DNA from: Bryobacterales bacterium F-183
GTDB taxonomy: Bacteria > Acidobacteriota > Terriglobia > Bryobacterales > Bryobacteraceae
NCBI GenBank assembly: GCA_016865505.2
Contig: AP025252.1
Coordinates: 310,001-374,000 of the forward strand
DNA length: 64,000 nucleotides
Direction of reading: 5' to 3'
Of this stretch, positions 8,406 through 16,596 are shown one piece after another. The position numbers were made by a program, and so were the translations under genes. The notes beneath the pieces are model-generated. The model made no database searches. It saw nothing but the letters and a program-made list of their open reading frames with translations, and was not told the DNA's origin. Position 1 is the stretch's first letter. Each line of letters starts with the position of its first letter.

Positions 8406-9200
8406 GTGGCCCAGCCTTTTTCCCTCTCCAATAAGACCGCGCTGATTGTCGGAGCAAGCCGGGGCATCGGACTTTCGATCGCCCGTCATATGGCCCAGGC
8501 GGGGGCTAGAACTATGCTCGCGGCCCGTTCGGTAGACCGTCTCGAAAAGATCGCAGAGGAGTTCCGCAGCCAAGGTTATTCGGCCGCGCCCGTGCGTTTG
8601 GACCTCACCGACATGTCTACCATCAAGTCGTGCGTGGACTCGTTATCCCACATCGACATCCTGGTGAACGTATCGGGTACCAACATCCGTAAGCCGTTTA
8701 CGGAATACACGCCCGAAGAGTACAACACCATCATGCAGACCAATCTGCATGGCATCGTCAGCCTCACCCAGGCCGTGGGTGCCAAGATGATTGCTCGCGG
8801 CGCCGGCGGCAAAATCATCAACATCGGCAGCCTGATGTCGCTGCTCGGCCTGCCGTACCTCACCGTGTACGCCATGACCAAGAGCGCCCTTGCCGGCCTC
8901 ACGCGTACCCTCGCGGCGGAATGGGGCCGTTACAACATCCAGGTGAACTGCATCGCGCCGGGCTTTATCCTGACGGATCTGAATCGCGCCATGTGGCAGG
9001 AACCGGCCATGCACCAGTGGCTTTCCGGAGCGCAGCCCAACCCGCGCATGGGTACGGCAGACGATGTCGCGCCGTTGGCGGTGTTTCTGGGGTCGCACGG
9101 TTCGGACTACGTCACCGGACAGGTGATTGCCGTGGACGGCGGGTATTCCACCACGGCCAACTGGCCGCACCAGCCCGCGCCTCCGGTTCCCCCGGCCTAG
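8406..9200 (+). CDS. Short-chain dehydrogenase/reductase (SDR)
   Basis: 264 residues from GTG at 8406, chosen because AGGA lies 9 bp upstream and the protein begins shortly before the Rossmann motif. Cofactor motif GASRGIG at residues 16-22; catalytic Ser142, Tyr155 and Lys159 (SLMSLLGLPYLTVYAMTKSAL); C-terminal GQVIAVDGGYS. This is the classical SDR pattern and resembles gluconate 5-dehydrogenase or 3-oxoacyl-ACP reductase relatives; the substrate is not determined. It is followed after 14 bp by a glycosyltransferase gene. Confidence 0.92.
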   Translation: MAQPFSLSNKTALIVGASRGIGLSIARHMAQAGARTMLAARSVDRLEKIAEEFRSQGYSAAPVRLDLTDMSTIKSCVDSLSHIDILVNVSGTNIRKPFTEYTPEEYNTIMQTNLHGIVSLTQAVGAKMIARGAGGKIINIGSLMSLLGLPYLTVYAMTKSALAGLTRTLAAEWGRYNIQVNCIAPGFILTDLNRAMWQEPAMHQWLSGAQPNPRMGTADDVAPLAVFLGSHGSDYVTGQVIAVDGGYSTTANWPHQPAPPVPPA

Positions 9201-9214
9201 TGTGGTGAAGACGC

Positions 9215-9961
9215 TTGTTGCGGCTCACCATCGTCGTCCCTTGCTATAACGAAGCCCTGCGCTTTCCGGTAGAACGTTTTCGCGATTACGTTCAGTCGCG
9301 CGAGGACGTGCGTTTTCTATTGGTGAACGACGGCAGCAAGGACGACACGTTGGCGGTTCTGGCGCGCGTACGCCAAGGCCTTGAAGATCGCGTCAGCATC
9401 TTTGACATGCCGCAGAACGGCGGCAAGGGTGAGGCGGTACGGCATGGGATTTTGGAAGCGTTGGACAAGGGCGGGTCGGACGCGATCGGCTTTTGGGACG
9501 CCGACCTGGCGACGCCCTTGGAAGCGATTCCGGAGCTCGCCGGAGTTCTGGAAGAGTGCCCCGACATCGAGATGGTGTTCGGCGCTCGGGTAAAGCTTTT
9601 GGGACGCAAGATCGAACGGCTGCTGATCCGGCATTACCTCGGGCGAGTCTTCGCGACTGTTGTTTCGAACCTCATCCAACTGCCCATCTACGACACCCAG
9701 TGCGGAGCCAAAATCTTTCGCGTGGTGCCAGGTACGCGAGTGTTGTTCGCGGAGCCGTTCTGTACGCGCTGGGTGTTCGACGTCGAGATCCTCGCCCGCC
9801 TGATCCTTCGTGAGCAGCGCAACATGGCAAAGGTGCAAGGGCTGATCTACGAGTACCCGTTGAAGCAGTGGGAAGACGTGGCGGGGTCCAAGGTGAAGCC
9901 CACGGACTTCCTGAAGGCGTTCAAGGACATCCTCAAAATCTACGGCAAGTACCTTCGCTAG
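9215..9961 (+). CDS. GT2 glycosyltransferase, dolichyl-phosphate mannosyltransferase-like
   Basis: 248 residues from TTG (9215 or 9218; no ATG or GTG is available near the N-terminus). GT-A fold with IVVPCYNEALRFP at the start, FLLVNDGSKDDT, and GFWDADLATPLEAIPEL (the DxD region), then VVSNLIQLPIYDTQCGAKIFR, typical of DPM1/polyprenyl-phosphate glycosyltransferases. No C-terminal membrane helices. It probably transfers a sugar to a polyprenyl phosphate carrier on the cytoplasmic face. Same strand as the upstream SDR. Confidence 0.85.
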   Translation: MLRLTIVVPCYNEALRFPVERFRDYVQSREDVRFLLVNDGSKDDTLAVLARVRQGLEDRVSIFDMPQNGGKGEAVRHGILEALDKGGSDAIGFWDADLATPLEAIPELAGVLEECPDIEMVFGARVKLLGRKIERLLIRHYLGRVFATVVSNLIQLPIYDTQCGAKIFRVVPGTRVLFAEPFCTRWVFDVEILARLILREQRNMAKVQGLIYEYPLKQWEDVAGSKVKPTDFLKAFKDILKIYGKYLR

Positions 9962-9963
9962 CC

Positions 9964-10413
9964 TTACATAGGTATCCCAAAGTTTACGCCGATCTTTCGC
10001 CCCAACTCGAGGAAGGCTTCGGAGTCCGTTTCCACAGCCGTACGATTTAGCATCAGCAAAGTGTAATCGCCGCCTGCCCTGGTACGCGTATTCAGGTCAA
10101 ACCCGCGCGACACCGGCACCGGCGTCACCTTGCCGTCCACTGTCACCGACTTACCAGCTTTCTTCAGATGGCGCTGGATCATTTCGATGTACGCGGCAAG
10201 ATCGTCCGAATAGACGCCGTTGACGGCCAGCTTTTTGCCCGGTTCCGGCCCACCCAGTTCTTTGCACTTTCTGCGGACATCCTCGAGTCCACGGCTCGCG
10301 CCGATGCAGATCTCGATGAGCGCCTGGACGAGGCGAACATCGTCGGCGCGGTTGATGGCGCCTTTGCCGACACTGGCGTCGAGGTTATGGAAGGGAAACA
10401 GCTTGTATGCCAT
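9964..10413 (-). CDS. Small protein with a degenerate peptidoglycan-binding-like domain
   Basis: 149 residues if the ATG at 10413 is used; the protein then begins MAYKLFPFHNLDASVGKGA. The next segment, NRADDVRLVQALIEIC, then LAVNGVYSDDLAAYIEMIQRHL and VTVDGKVTPV, follows the pattern of PG_binding_1-like three-helix domains (DV..VQ.LL ... vDG.... T..AI..FQ). There is no catalytic domain and no signal peptide. It lies downstream of another peptidoglycan-binding gene on the same strand, but a strong terminator separates the two. Confidence 0.6.
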   Translation of the reverse strand: MAYKLFPFHNLDASVGKGAINRADDVRLVQALIEICIGASRGLEDVRRKCKELGGPEPGKKLAVNGVYSDDLAAYIEMIQRHLKKAGKSVTVDGKVTPVPVSRGFDLNTRTRAGGDYTLLMLNRTAVETDSEAFLELGRKIGVNFGIPM

Positions 10414-10482
10414 GGGTCGATTGTGCACAGGAAGGATGTGAACAATCCTCAATGGCATCTCAAGGATTTCTAAAACGAGCAA

Positions 10483-10514
10483 AAGGCCATGCGCCCAACG
10501 AGCAGCATGGCCTT
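10483..10514 (-). terminator. Intrinsic terminator of the gene at 10539-11420
   Basis: Perfect 10-bp stem AAGGCCATGC/GCATGGCCTT with a 12-nt loop. On the minus strand it is followed by TTGCTCGTTTT, giving a T-rich tail. It lies 24 bp past the stop of the minus-strand gene. Confidence 0.75.
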
Positions 10515-10538
10515 CCGTGTGTTTGTACTGTCGACACC

Positions 10539-11420
10539 CTAGTACGGACCAGGACCGAACAACCGCACGCGCTTGACGGTCATCTTCTTCCACTGGTCGT
10601 CAATCGACTGTACGTACACCGACCCGGAATTGGGCGAGGCGCCTTTAGTATTGGATTGGTACACCATGTTGTTCACCACAACCGTGTCGTGCTTGGTAAA
10701 CGTGCCGGTCGAGTTCAAACACAGCGCCATGTGATAGATGCGATCCGGCGACATCGCCCCCTTCAGTTCATCCAAGCTCGAAATGCCCTGATTCCCCTTC
10801 GAGTTCTTGATCTCGGGCATGCCGTACCGCGTACCTAACTGGTCACCGTCGCCGCCCACCGCCTGGCTCCAGTTGTATGGCGCTTCGTGGATGTTGCCGC
10901 GCTGCCAGACTGACAGCAGTACGTTGGCAAAGGCGCAGCAGTTGTACGAGCGAGGCTCGGAGGTGTTGATGTCGAACTGCCGGTTGGGTTGCATGAACAG
11001 GATGAGGTTCGGACGCTTTTCAAAACCCACGACAATACGAGTGCCTGGAGGGTGATTGGCGCCCCAGCCGTACGGAATGCTGCTGGCAATCGTGAAGTCG
11101 ACAAAGACGCTTAGCGCTGATGCACTACGCAAATAGTCGGGGGTCCACTGCAGGACGCCAGCAGCAGAGGCGAGGTAGCCCAGGCGGTCTTCCGGATCCT
11201 TTGGATCGATGTAAGTGGTGGGGGTCCAACCTTTGCTTCTCTGAAAGTCATCCCACGCTTTTGCTGTAGGTGAGGCGCCTTTGCCCCAACTGCCGTTGAC
11301 GGCGCTCTTGGCAAGAAATCCTGCCCGGCAAAGCAATTGTTGTACGCGCAAAGTGTCGTTATAGTCAGCAGCGCCACCTTCGCCGGCGCGCTTGGAAAGA
11401 ATTGGATGTGTAGCTGGCAT
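10539..11420 (-). CDS. Peptidoglycan-binding domain protein with C-terminal Cys/His hydrolase candidate
   Basis: 293 residues. The ATG at 11420 is set by a strong ribosome site (ACGGAGGACC before the ATG). Residues ~20-65 form a peptidoglycan-binding-like domain (TLRVQQLLCRAGF, AVNGSWGKG, TAKAWDDFQRSKGW). The C-terminal half contains Cys161-Cys162 (SYNCCAFANVLLSVW) and His244 (FTKHDTVVVNNM), the order expected for a papain-like or NlpC/P60-type amidase. No signal peptide is visible, so export would need a dedicated route or lysis. No phage genes surround it. Confidence 0.65.
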   Translation of the reverse strand: MPATHPILSKRAGEGGAADYNDTLRVQQLLCRAGFLAKSAVNGSWGKGASPTAKAWDDFQRSKGWTPTTYIDPKDPEDRLGYLASAAGVLQWTPDYLRSASALSVFVDFTIASSIPYGWGANHPPGTRIVVGFEKRPNLILFMQPNRQFDINTSEPRSYNCCAFANVLLSVWQRGNIHEAPYNWSQAVGGDGDQLGTRYGMPEIKNSKGNQGISSLDELKGAMSPDRIYHMALCLNSTGTFTKHDTVVVNNMVYQSNTKGASPNSGSVYVQSIDDQWKKMTVKRVRLFGPGPY

Positions 11421-11571
11421 GGTCCTCCGTGAACTGATCCTTTGTGGGAGTTCGTGCAGTCTCCCGGCAAAAGGGACCAGCGCTTTCGCGTTTTTTCTAC
11501 TTGGTGTCTTCGCAGCGCAGGTCCGGAACTGGTCTCTATGTATGGAATGCGAAGAGTTTGGAAGAAACAGC

Positions 11572-12075
11572 TCAGACAGCCAGTGGCGGAAATCCATTTC
11601 GGGCAAGACTTGCACCCAGAACCTCGCGGTCCAGGCGAATTCTTTGAGCCAGCAACTCAAGATAGACGTCCCGCAGTTCCGGGACCCAGCCCCGCCGGTG
11701 AAACTCCTCCAGTAGGCCAATCGAACCAGTTACGGGTACCCCGTGGACCCCAGCGTATCGCCTACCCTTGATCTCATCCATCAGGACCACTGACGCGTTC
11801 GATTCCTTGGCAAGCAGCACGGCACTGATCTCGCCCACGCCGAGTGCGCTGGATGTGGTGCCGGCGACCTTCCAGCGATCCTCCGGTACGGCACGAACCT
11901 GAATCCAAGGTGAGTTTTCGACTTCCTTCGCTCCTGGCAACCCGGCACCGTGCACCACCACCTCCTCATGAACTTCTGAGGAGATGAGGACGGAATCGAA
12001 GAGCCGCGGCAAAAACTCCAGGCACCGTACGCGGGCCAGCGTAATCAAAGGCGAAGCGTTTGAGACAGCAATCAA
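11572..12075 (-). CDS. DUF3368 PIN-like toxin
   Basis: 167 residues with the DUF3368 signature: SNASPLITLARV at the N-terminus, LGVGEISAVLLAKE, LMDEIKGRRYAG, and GSIGLLEEFHRRGWV. These are PIN-fold putative ribonucleases of type II toxin-antitoxin pairs. The first acidic position is Asn (SNASP) as in many members. It overlaps by 4 bp the UPF0175 gene upstream on the same strand, so the two are translationally coupled. Confidence 0.88.
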   Translation of the reverse strand: MIAVSNASPLITLARVRCLEFLPRLFDSVLISSEVHEEVVVHGAGLPGAKEVENSPWIQVRAVPEDRWKVAGTTSSALGVGEISAVLLAKESNASVVLMDEIKGRRYAGVHGVPVTGSIGLLEEFHRRGWVPELRDVYLELLAQRIRLDREVLGASLARNGFPPLAV

Positions 12076-12335
12076 TGGAATAGATTCTGTAGCGTCGCCC
12101 GATCTTCATCGAGTTCCGTTGTGCCGTAGTGCAGCGCTACCTCTCGCTCTGCGGCAAACTCCATGAACGCCTCCACCGGAGTAGCGCACAACTCGGCGGC
12201 ACGCCCCAGCGAGATCCGGTCTTCGCGGAAAAGTTCCAGCGCAAGCAGCCTTGCTGTGTCCGCGGAAAGATCCTCCGGGTTCAACCGAGCAGCCTTAACC
12301 AGAGCTTCTGGCAATTCCACCGAGATCGAGCTCAT
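12072..12335 (-). CDS. UPF0175 family antitoxin
   Basis: 87 residues. ISVELPEALVKA at the N-terminus and ISLGRAAELCATPVEAFMEFAAER in the middle match the UPF0175 family, whose helix-turn-helix-like motif is typical of antitoxins paired with DUF3368 toxins. It is the first gene of the pair, with the toxin start inside its stop region. It is divergent from the gene at 12392, with 56 bp between. Confidence 0.88.
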   Translation of the reverse strand: MSSISVELPEALVKAARLNPEDLSADTARLLALELFREDRISLGRAAELCATPVEAFMEFAAEREVALHYGTTELDEDRATLQNLFH

Positions 12336-12391
12336 GGCATCAAACTAGCACACGCACGCGCCCCGCCTGGCTCTATATAGTGGAAATAGAC

Positions 12392-14164
12392 ATGCGGTTT
12401 CCGGTCCTTGCCTGCCTTTGTGTTTTCGCATTTACGGGAGCCTCTGCGCTTGCCCAGCAACCCTGCGCTGCGCCCGCGCAGTGGACGCCTTGCGACTTCA
12501 TATTTGAAGTCCCCGCCGGTGTGGAAAACCTGCAGCTACATGGCGAGTTCCGGTCGCCCAGGCACAAAACGTACCTGATCCCGGCCTTTTGGGATGGCGG
12601 CAACCGGTACGTGGTGCGCATCTCGCCTACCGAATCCGGCGAGTGGACCTTCCGCTTTACCAGCAGTCATACGCCCTGGAATATGAAGCAGGGGACCTTC
12701 ATCGCCGAAAAGGGCGAGGCGCCCCAATTCATCAAGAACGTCAACGTCCACCACTGGCAGACCGTGCAGGACCTGCAGCCTCACCTCTGGATGGGCGATG
12801 CTGTGGATCGCATCGGGTACATTCCCAAGGCTGAGCTGGACCGGATCTTGGATGACCGTGCCGTCAATAACTTTACGCATATTCGCGGCCTGCTGCTGGG
12901 CGAGGCGGGCGATCAATCGCATGCCTGGTCGAGCGACGGCAAGCAGCCGAACGCGGCGTACTTTCAGGATCTCGATAAGCGCATCTTGGCGGTGAACCAG
13001 AAGGGCATGGTGTTCGATCTGGTGCTGGCCGATCATCCGGACGCGTTGCGCAAGCTATTTCCGACATGGCAGGATCGTGACCGCTTTGTGCAGTACGTCA
13101 CCTCGCGGTATGCCGGTTACAACATCACGTGGCAGATGGTGCGTACGTTTGAGAATCAATCCGAAGGCCGCGCGATCACCAAAGAACTCGGCACGCTGAT
13201 CCGCAAGCATGACCAGTACGACCACCCCAAGTCCACCGGAGCCGCGGTGACCTCATCCCCGCTGCTGGGCGACCAATGGATGAACTACATTACGTCCAAC
13301 AACGCCAGCATCGAGCTTGGGTCTGTGGAACATCAACTGTACACGCTGCCGTTTATCAATGCGGTGGGCGGCAAGACGGTGGATGAGCAGCGGCGCAACT
13401 TGTGGAACTCCAGCATGAACGGCGCGTACCCGATGCGCTCCGGGGGTCCGGAAGAGGCCACCAAGCAATGGCGCATCTGGCAGCAGTTCTTTGCGGGCAC
13501 GCGGTATTGGGAGTTGGAGCCATACTTCTATGTCGACGGCGGACGTGCCGTCGCGCTGGTGCGCGAGTTCGGCGATACCGATGAGGCGGTCGAGTACGTT
13601 GTGTATGTCGAGAAGTACACGGGTCCGCTGGAAGTGCAGGTGAAGCGGCATGGGTACGATGCGCGGTGGTTCAACCCGGCTACCGGTGAGGCAATCCCGA
13701 TCAAAGACTTCAAGTCCGAACGCTTCCTGGGTGATCCTCCGAACAAGGATCATGACTGGGTGCTGCACATTTCGCGCGAGGGCAAGAAGGAAGGGATGCT
13801 GAAGTCGTACAAGTTCGAGTCGCGGCCGATTCTGTTGCAGGAGGTCGAGTCGCAGCCGAAGTACGTGACCTTCGACATCGTGGAGCCGTCTGCGAACGAC
13901 ATATCGGTGTCCAAAGACATCCGCTTTGAAGCGAAGGTGAAGCGCGACACGCGCGGTACGCGGCGCATGTTCTATGTCTGGACCGGCGAAGTGGTGCCGG
14001 AAGGACAGGGCTTCCGCGTGCTGGGCTACGGCAAAGAGGGTACCTTCCGCATCCCAAAGGACATCATCACCAAGTACCCCGGCGTGTTGAGTTTGCGCTT
14101 GTCGGCGATCAACGCCAACGGCAAGATTTACTCCATCGACAAGATCTACAAGTTGGTTCCGTGA
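12392..14164 (+). CDS. Secreted DUF5060/DUF4038 glycoside-hydrolase-like protein
   Basis: 590 residues from ATG at 12392 behind GGAAATAGA; a GTG at 12380 would only lengthen the signal peptide. Signal peptide ~1-24 (CVFAFTGASALAQ). An N-terminal DUF5060 beta-sandwich (GEFRSPRHKTYLIPAFWDGG, SGEWTFRFTSS) precedes a DUF4038-type TIM-barrel region (HIRGLLLGEAG, MVFDLVLADHPD, NITWQMVRTFEN) and a C-terminal 'putative collagen-binding'-like domain. Such proteins act on plant or microbial glycans such as apiosides or other deoxy/branched sugars. The start of tsaB overlaps its stop by 4 bp, although tsaB is functionally unrelated. Confidence 0.8.
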   Translation: MRFPVLACLCVFAFTGASALAQQPCAAPAQWTPCDFIFEVPAGVENLQLHGEFRSPRHKTYLIPAFWDGGNRYVVRISPTESGEWTFRFTSSHTPWNMKQGTFIAEKGEAPQFIKNVNVHHWQTVQDLQPHLWMGDAVDRIGYIPKAELDRILDDRAVNNFTHIRGLLLGEAGDQSHAWSSDGKQPNAAYFQDLDKRILAVNQKGMVFDLVLADHPDALRKLFPTWQDRDRFVQYVTSRYAGYNITWQMVRTFENQSEGRAITKELGTLIRKHDQYDHPKSTGAAVTSSPLLGDQWMNYITSNNASIELGSVEHQLYTLPFINAVGGKTVDEQRRNLWNSSMNGAYPMRSGGPEEATKQWRIWQQFFAGTRYWELEPYFYVDGGRAVALVREFGDTDEAVEYVVYVEKYTGPLEVQVKRHGYDARWFNPATGEAIPIKDFKSERFLGDPPNKDHDWVLHISREGKKEGMLKSYKFESRPILLQEVESQPKYVTFDIVEPSANDISVSKDIRFEAKVKRDTRGTRRMFYVWTGEVVPEGQGFRVLGYGKEGTFRIPKDIITKYPGVLSLRLSAINANGKIYSIDKIYKLVP

Positions 14165-14781
14165 TCGTACTGGCGATCGATACGACATCGGAATGGGGCA
14201 GCCTCGCGCTTGTGCGCGATGGCGTACTTTTGGAAGAACTGCCGGTGCATTCGCCGGAAGGCTTTGGCGGCGTGCTGTTCCCACAGATTCAGGACCTGTT
14301 GTCGCGGCATGGCTTGCGGGTAACGGATGTGGACTGCTTTGCTTCGGCCACCGGACCGGGGTCGTTCACCGGTGTCCGCATCTGCATCACCGCGGCTAAG
14401 GGTCTTGCAGAGTCGTCAGGAAAGCTGGTGGCTGGCGTGTCCAACCTCCGGGCGATTGCGTTTTATGGGAACGGCAACTTGCGCGCTCCGGTGATCGACG
14501 CGCGGCGCGGTGAAGTGTACGGCGGTCTGTACGATGCGCAGTTGCGTGAGGTTCAACCGGAGACGGTGCTGCCTCCGGATCGCTGGTTCGGGTCCCTGCC
14601 GGAAGGATGTGAGATCCTGTCCAACGAGCCGGAAAAGTTCCCGATGGCGAAGATCGTGCCGCAGGCGTTGGCGGGCGCGATCGGATGCATCGCCAGTGGG
14701 ATGTCGCATGTGGATCCGGCGGTTCTGGATGCCAACTATGTTCGCCGTTCGGACGCCGAGCTGATGTGGAAGGAAGCGTGA
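14161..14781 (+). CDS. tsaB: tRNA threonylcarbamoyladenosine biosynthesis protein TsaB
   Basis: 206 residues from GTG overlapping the upstream stop as GTGA. Residues 1-12 (IVLAIDTTSEWG) and FASATGPGSFTGVRICITAAKGLA are diagnostic of TsaB, the inactive ASKHA partner of TsaD in the t6A modification complex with TsaE. The length is slightly below the usual ~230 residues. The translationally coupled downstream gene is a Cys-cluster protein. Confidence 0.92.
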   Translation: MIVLAIDTTSEWGSLALVRDGVLLEELPVHSPEGFGGVLFPQIQDLLSRHGLRVTDVDCFASATGPGSFTGVRICITAAKGLAESSGKLVAGVSNLRAIAFYGNGNLRAPVIDARRGEVYGGLYDAQLREVQPETVLPPDRWFGSLPEGCEILSNEPEKFPMAKIVPQALAGAIGCIASGMSHVDPAVLDANYVRRSDAELMWKEA

Positions 14782-14786
14782 CGCCG

Positions 14787-15206
14787 ATGGAAGCGGGTTT
14801 GCGATTCGAATGCCAGCGCGGCTGTACCAAATGCTGCGAAACCAAAGGCTACGTCTACATCACCGATGAGGATCTGGAGCGGATCTCGGCATATCTCAAA
14901 ATGAAGCCGGAAGAGTTTACGGTCCGCTTTGTTTACAAGACCAAGCATCTGCGGCGGCTGCGAAAGCCGGGCAACGGCGACCAGTGCCGGTTCCTGAAAG
15001 ATGGCGGCTGTTCGATTCACTCGGTGAAGCCTGTACAGTGCCGCTTGTATCCGTACTGGCCGGAATTGGTGGAATATCGCGAGCTTTGGAACGATGAAGC
15101 GACGCGCTGCCCGGGCATCGGCAAAGGCAAGCTGGTGCAGATCGGCACGGCGATGGAGATCGCGCAGGAAATGAAGACAGCGTACCCCGGAGTGTATGGC
15201 GATTAG
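14787..15206 (+). CDS. YkgJ-family zinc/iron-chelating Cys-cluster protein
   Basis: 139 residues from ATG at 14787; a GTG at 14778 overlapping the tsaB stop is an alternative. Cysteines are at FECQRGCTKCC near the N-terminus, then CRFLKDGGCSIHSVKPVQCRLYPYWP and a late CPGIG. This spacing is the YkgJ/UPF0153 pattern of proteins that bind zinc or an iron-sulfur cluster. Biochemical role unknown. Its end overlaps the next gene by 11 bp. Confidence 0.88.
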   Translation: MEAGLRFECQRGCTKCCETKGYVYITDEDLERISAYLKMKPEEFTVRFVYKTKHLRRLRKPGNGDQCRFLKDGGCSIHSVKPVQCRLYPYWPELVEYRELWNDEATRCPGIGKGKLVQIGTAMEIAQEMKTAYPGVYGD

Positions 15207-16560
15207 CGCGAAGCTGTCCCGCTGGTTCTGGCGTAAGAGCATTCAGAGGAAAGAGACGGAGCCTCCGGCACTGACGGATGTCGCGTCCGACGATCTGTAC
15301 TTCATCCCCACCAACGTCAATCTGGATTACGTGCCGACGTTCGGCTTCGAGCGCTTTTTGAACAAGCAGCACGAGGCTTGGGCCGAGTGGCCGCTGACGC
15401 CGGACCGCATCATTGACCATCGCATCTTTGGCTGGCTGCGTCGCGCCGATGCGCTGAAGTTGTACGAAATGGCCGCCATGTGCAAAGGCGACATTTTAGA
15501 GCTGGGTACGCATCAAGGCTTGTCGTCGCACATCATGGCGCAGGCGTTGCGCGAGTTCGGCGATACGGGCAACCGCCGTATTTACACTGTGGATCTGGAC
15601 GCGCCCTGCATTGTCAAAGCTCGCGAGAATCTGGCGGGGGAGATCGCGGAAGGATTGGTGGACGCGCGTGTGGGCGAGGCGGGCGAGGTCTGCCGGAACT
15701 ACATCGCGCAGGGCAAGCGGTTCGGCTTTATCTTTGTCGACCACTCGCACTATTACGGCCCGATGCGCGAGGTTTGTCAGCTGTTGGGACAGTTGGTGGA
15801 GCCTGGCGGCTTTGTGCTCTTCCACGACTTCACCGACCCACGCAGCGCCTTCCCGGAAGAGGGCAAACCGGAGCCGGACTTCGGGGTCCTGGCGGCATGC
15901 GAAGAGGCGCTACCTGCGAAGGAGTTCGAGTACTTTGGGGCGTTCGGGTGCGCGGGGCTGTACCGGCGGACCCAGGCACCCCCAAGCTGGTTCGTTCGGC
16001 TTACTCGACCACTGATTCCGTTCGCAGGAGTGATCGCCTTGACTTACTACTGCGCGCACCCGATCCTGATATTCGAGTCAGCGCTAGTGAACTATTTATT
16101 CTGGTGGCTCGGTTGCGCCGCGCTCCTTGTTCTGGGCATAATTCAGGTTTTTCGCATCCAGAATATCTGGTCAACAGTACTCGGGATTCTGCTTTGCCTA
16201 GTTAGCGCACCGGTGTGGGTCCTCTCGAGTTTCCTTGCACCGCACATCGTCAACGGCAAAGACACAGGGTACGAGCTTGTGCAGGAAGTTGAGCTGCAAA
16301 ATTCTCTAGTGCGGCTATACCGGACCAACGGCGGCGCGACCACGGCGTTTGGCATTCACGTCCGGCAGGAGATCCCGACGACCGGGCTAGTATTTGTGCG
16401 CTCTGTGGGTCACTTCTACCCGTGTTACAGCGTACAAGCCGCGCGCTCGGGAGCGAACTCCATTCTGATCTACGATCGTCAACAAGAATGCGAGAAATGG
16501 CCGGAAAAGCAGACCCGCGAGTCCTGGACGCTTGCACTGTCACGATTCGTTTACTTCTAA
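15196..16560 (+). CDS. SAM-dependent methyltransferase fused to a membrane and C-terminal domain
   Basis: 454 residues. Residues ~90-260 are a class I methyltransferase of the Methyltransf_24 type: DILELGTHQGLSSH (SAM motif I), YTVDLDAP, and FIFVDHSHYYGPMREV. After ~residue 270 come about three hydrophobic helices (IPFAGVIALTYYC, LVNYLFWWLGCAALLVLGII, TVLGILLCLVSAPVWVL) and a ~100-residue soluble tail of unknown family. From about 16000 onward the codon use turns more AT-rich than in the methyltransferase part, which suggests a joined or acquired 3' segment. It overlaps the Cys-cluster gene. Confidence 0.8.
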   Translation: MAISAKLSRWFWRKSIQRKETEPPALTDVASDDLYFIPTNVNLDYVPTFGFERFLNKQHEAWAEWPLTPDRIIDHRIFGWLRRADALKLYEMAAMCKGDILELGTHQGLSSHIMAQALREFGDTGNRRIYTVDLDAPCIVKARENLAGEIAEGLVDARVGEAGEVCRNYIAQGKRFGFIFVDHSHYYGPMREVCQLLGQLVEPGGFVLFHDFTDPRSAFPEEGKPEPDFGVLAACEEALPAKEFEYFGAFGCAGLYRRTQAPPSWFVRLTRPLIPFAGVIALTYYCAHPILIFESALVNYLFWWLGCAALLVLGIIQVFRIQNIWSTVLGILLCLVSAPVWVLSSFLAPHIVNGKDTGYELVQEVELQNSLVRLYRTNGGATTAFGIHVRQEIPTTGLVFVRSVGHFYPCYSVQAARSGANSILIYDRQQECEKWPEKQTRESWTLALSRFVYF

Positions 16561-16596
16561 GCCGATTCGAAGAATGACAGTTGTGGAAGCGAGGCG

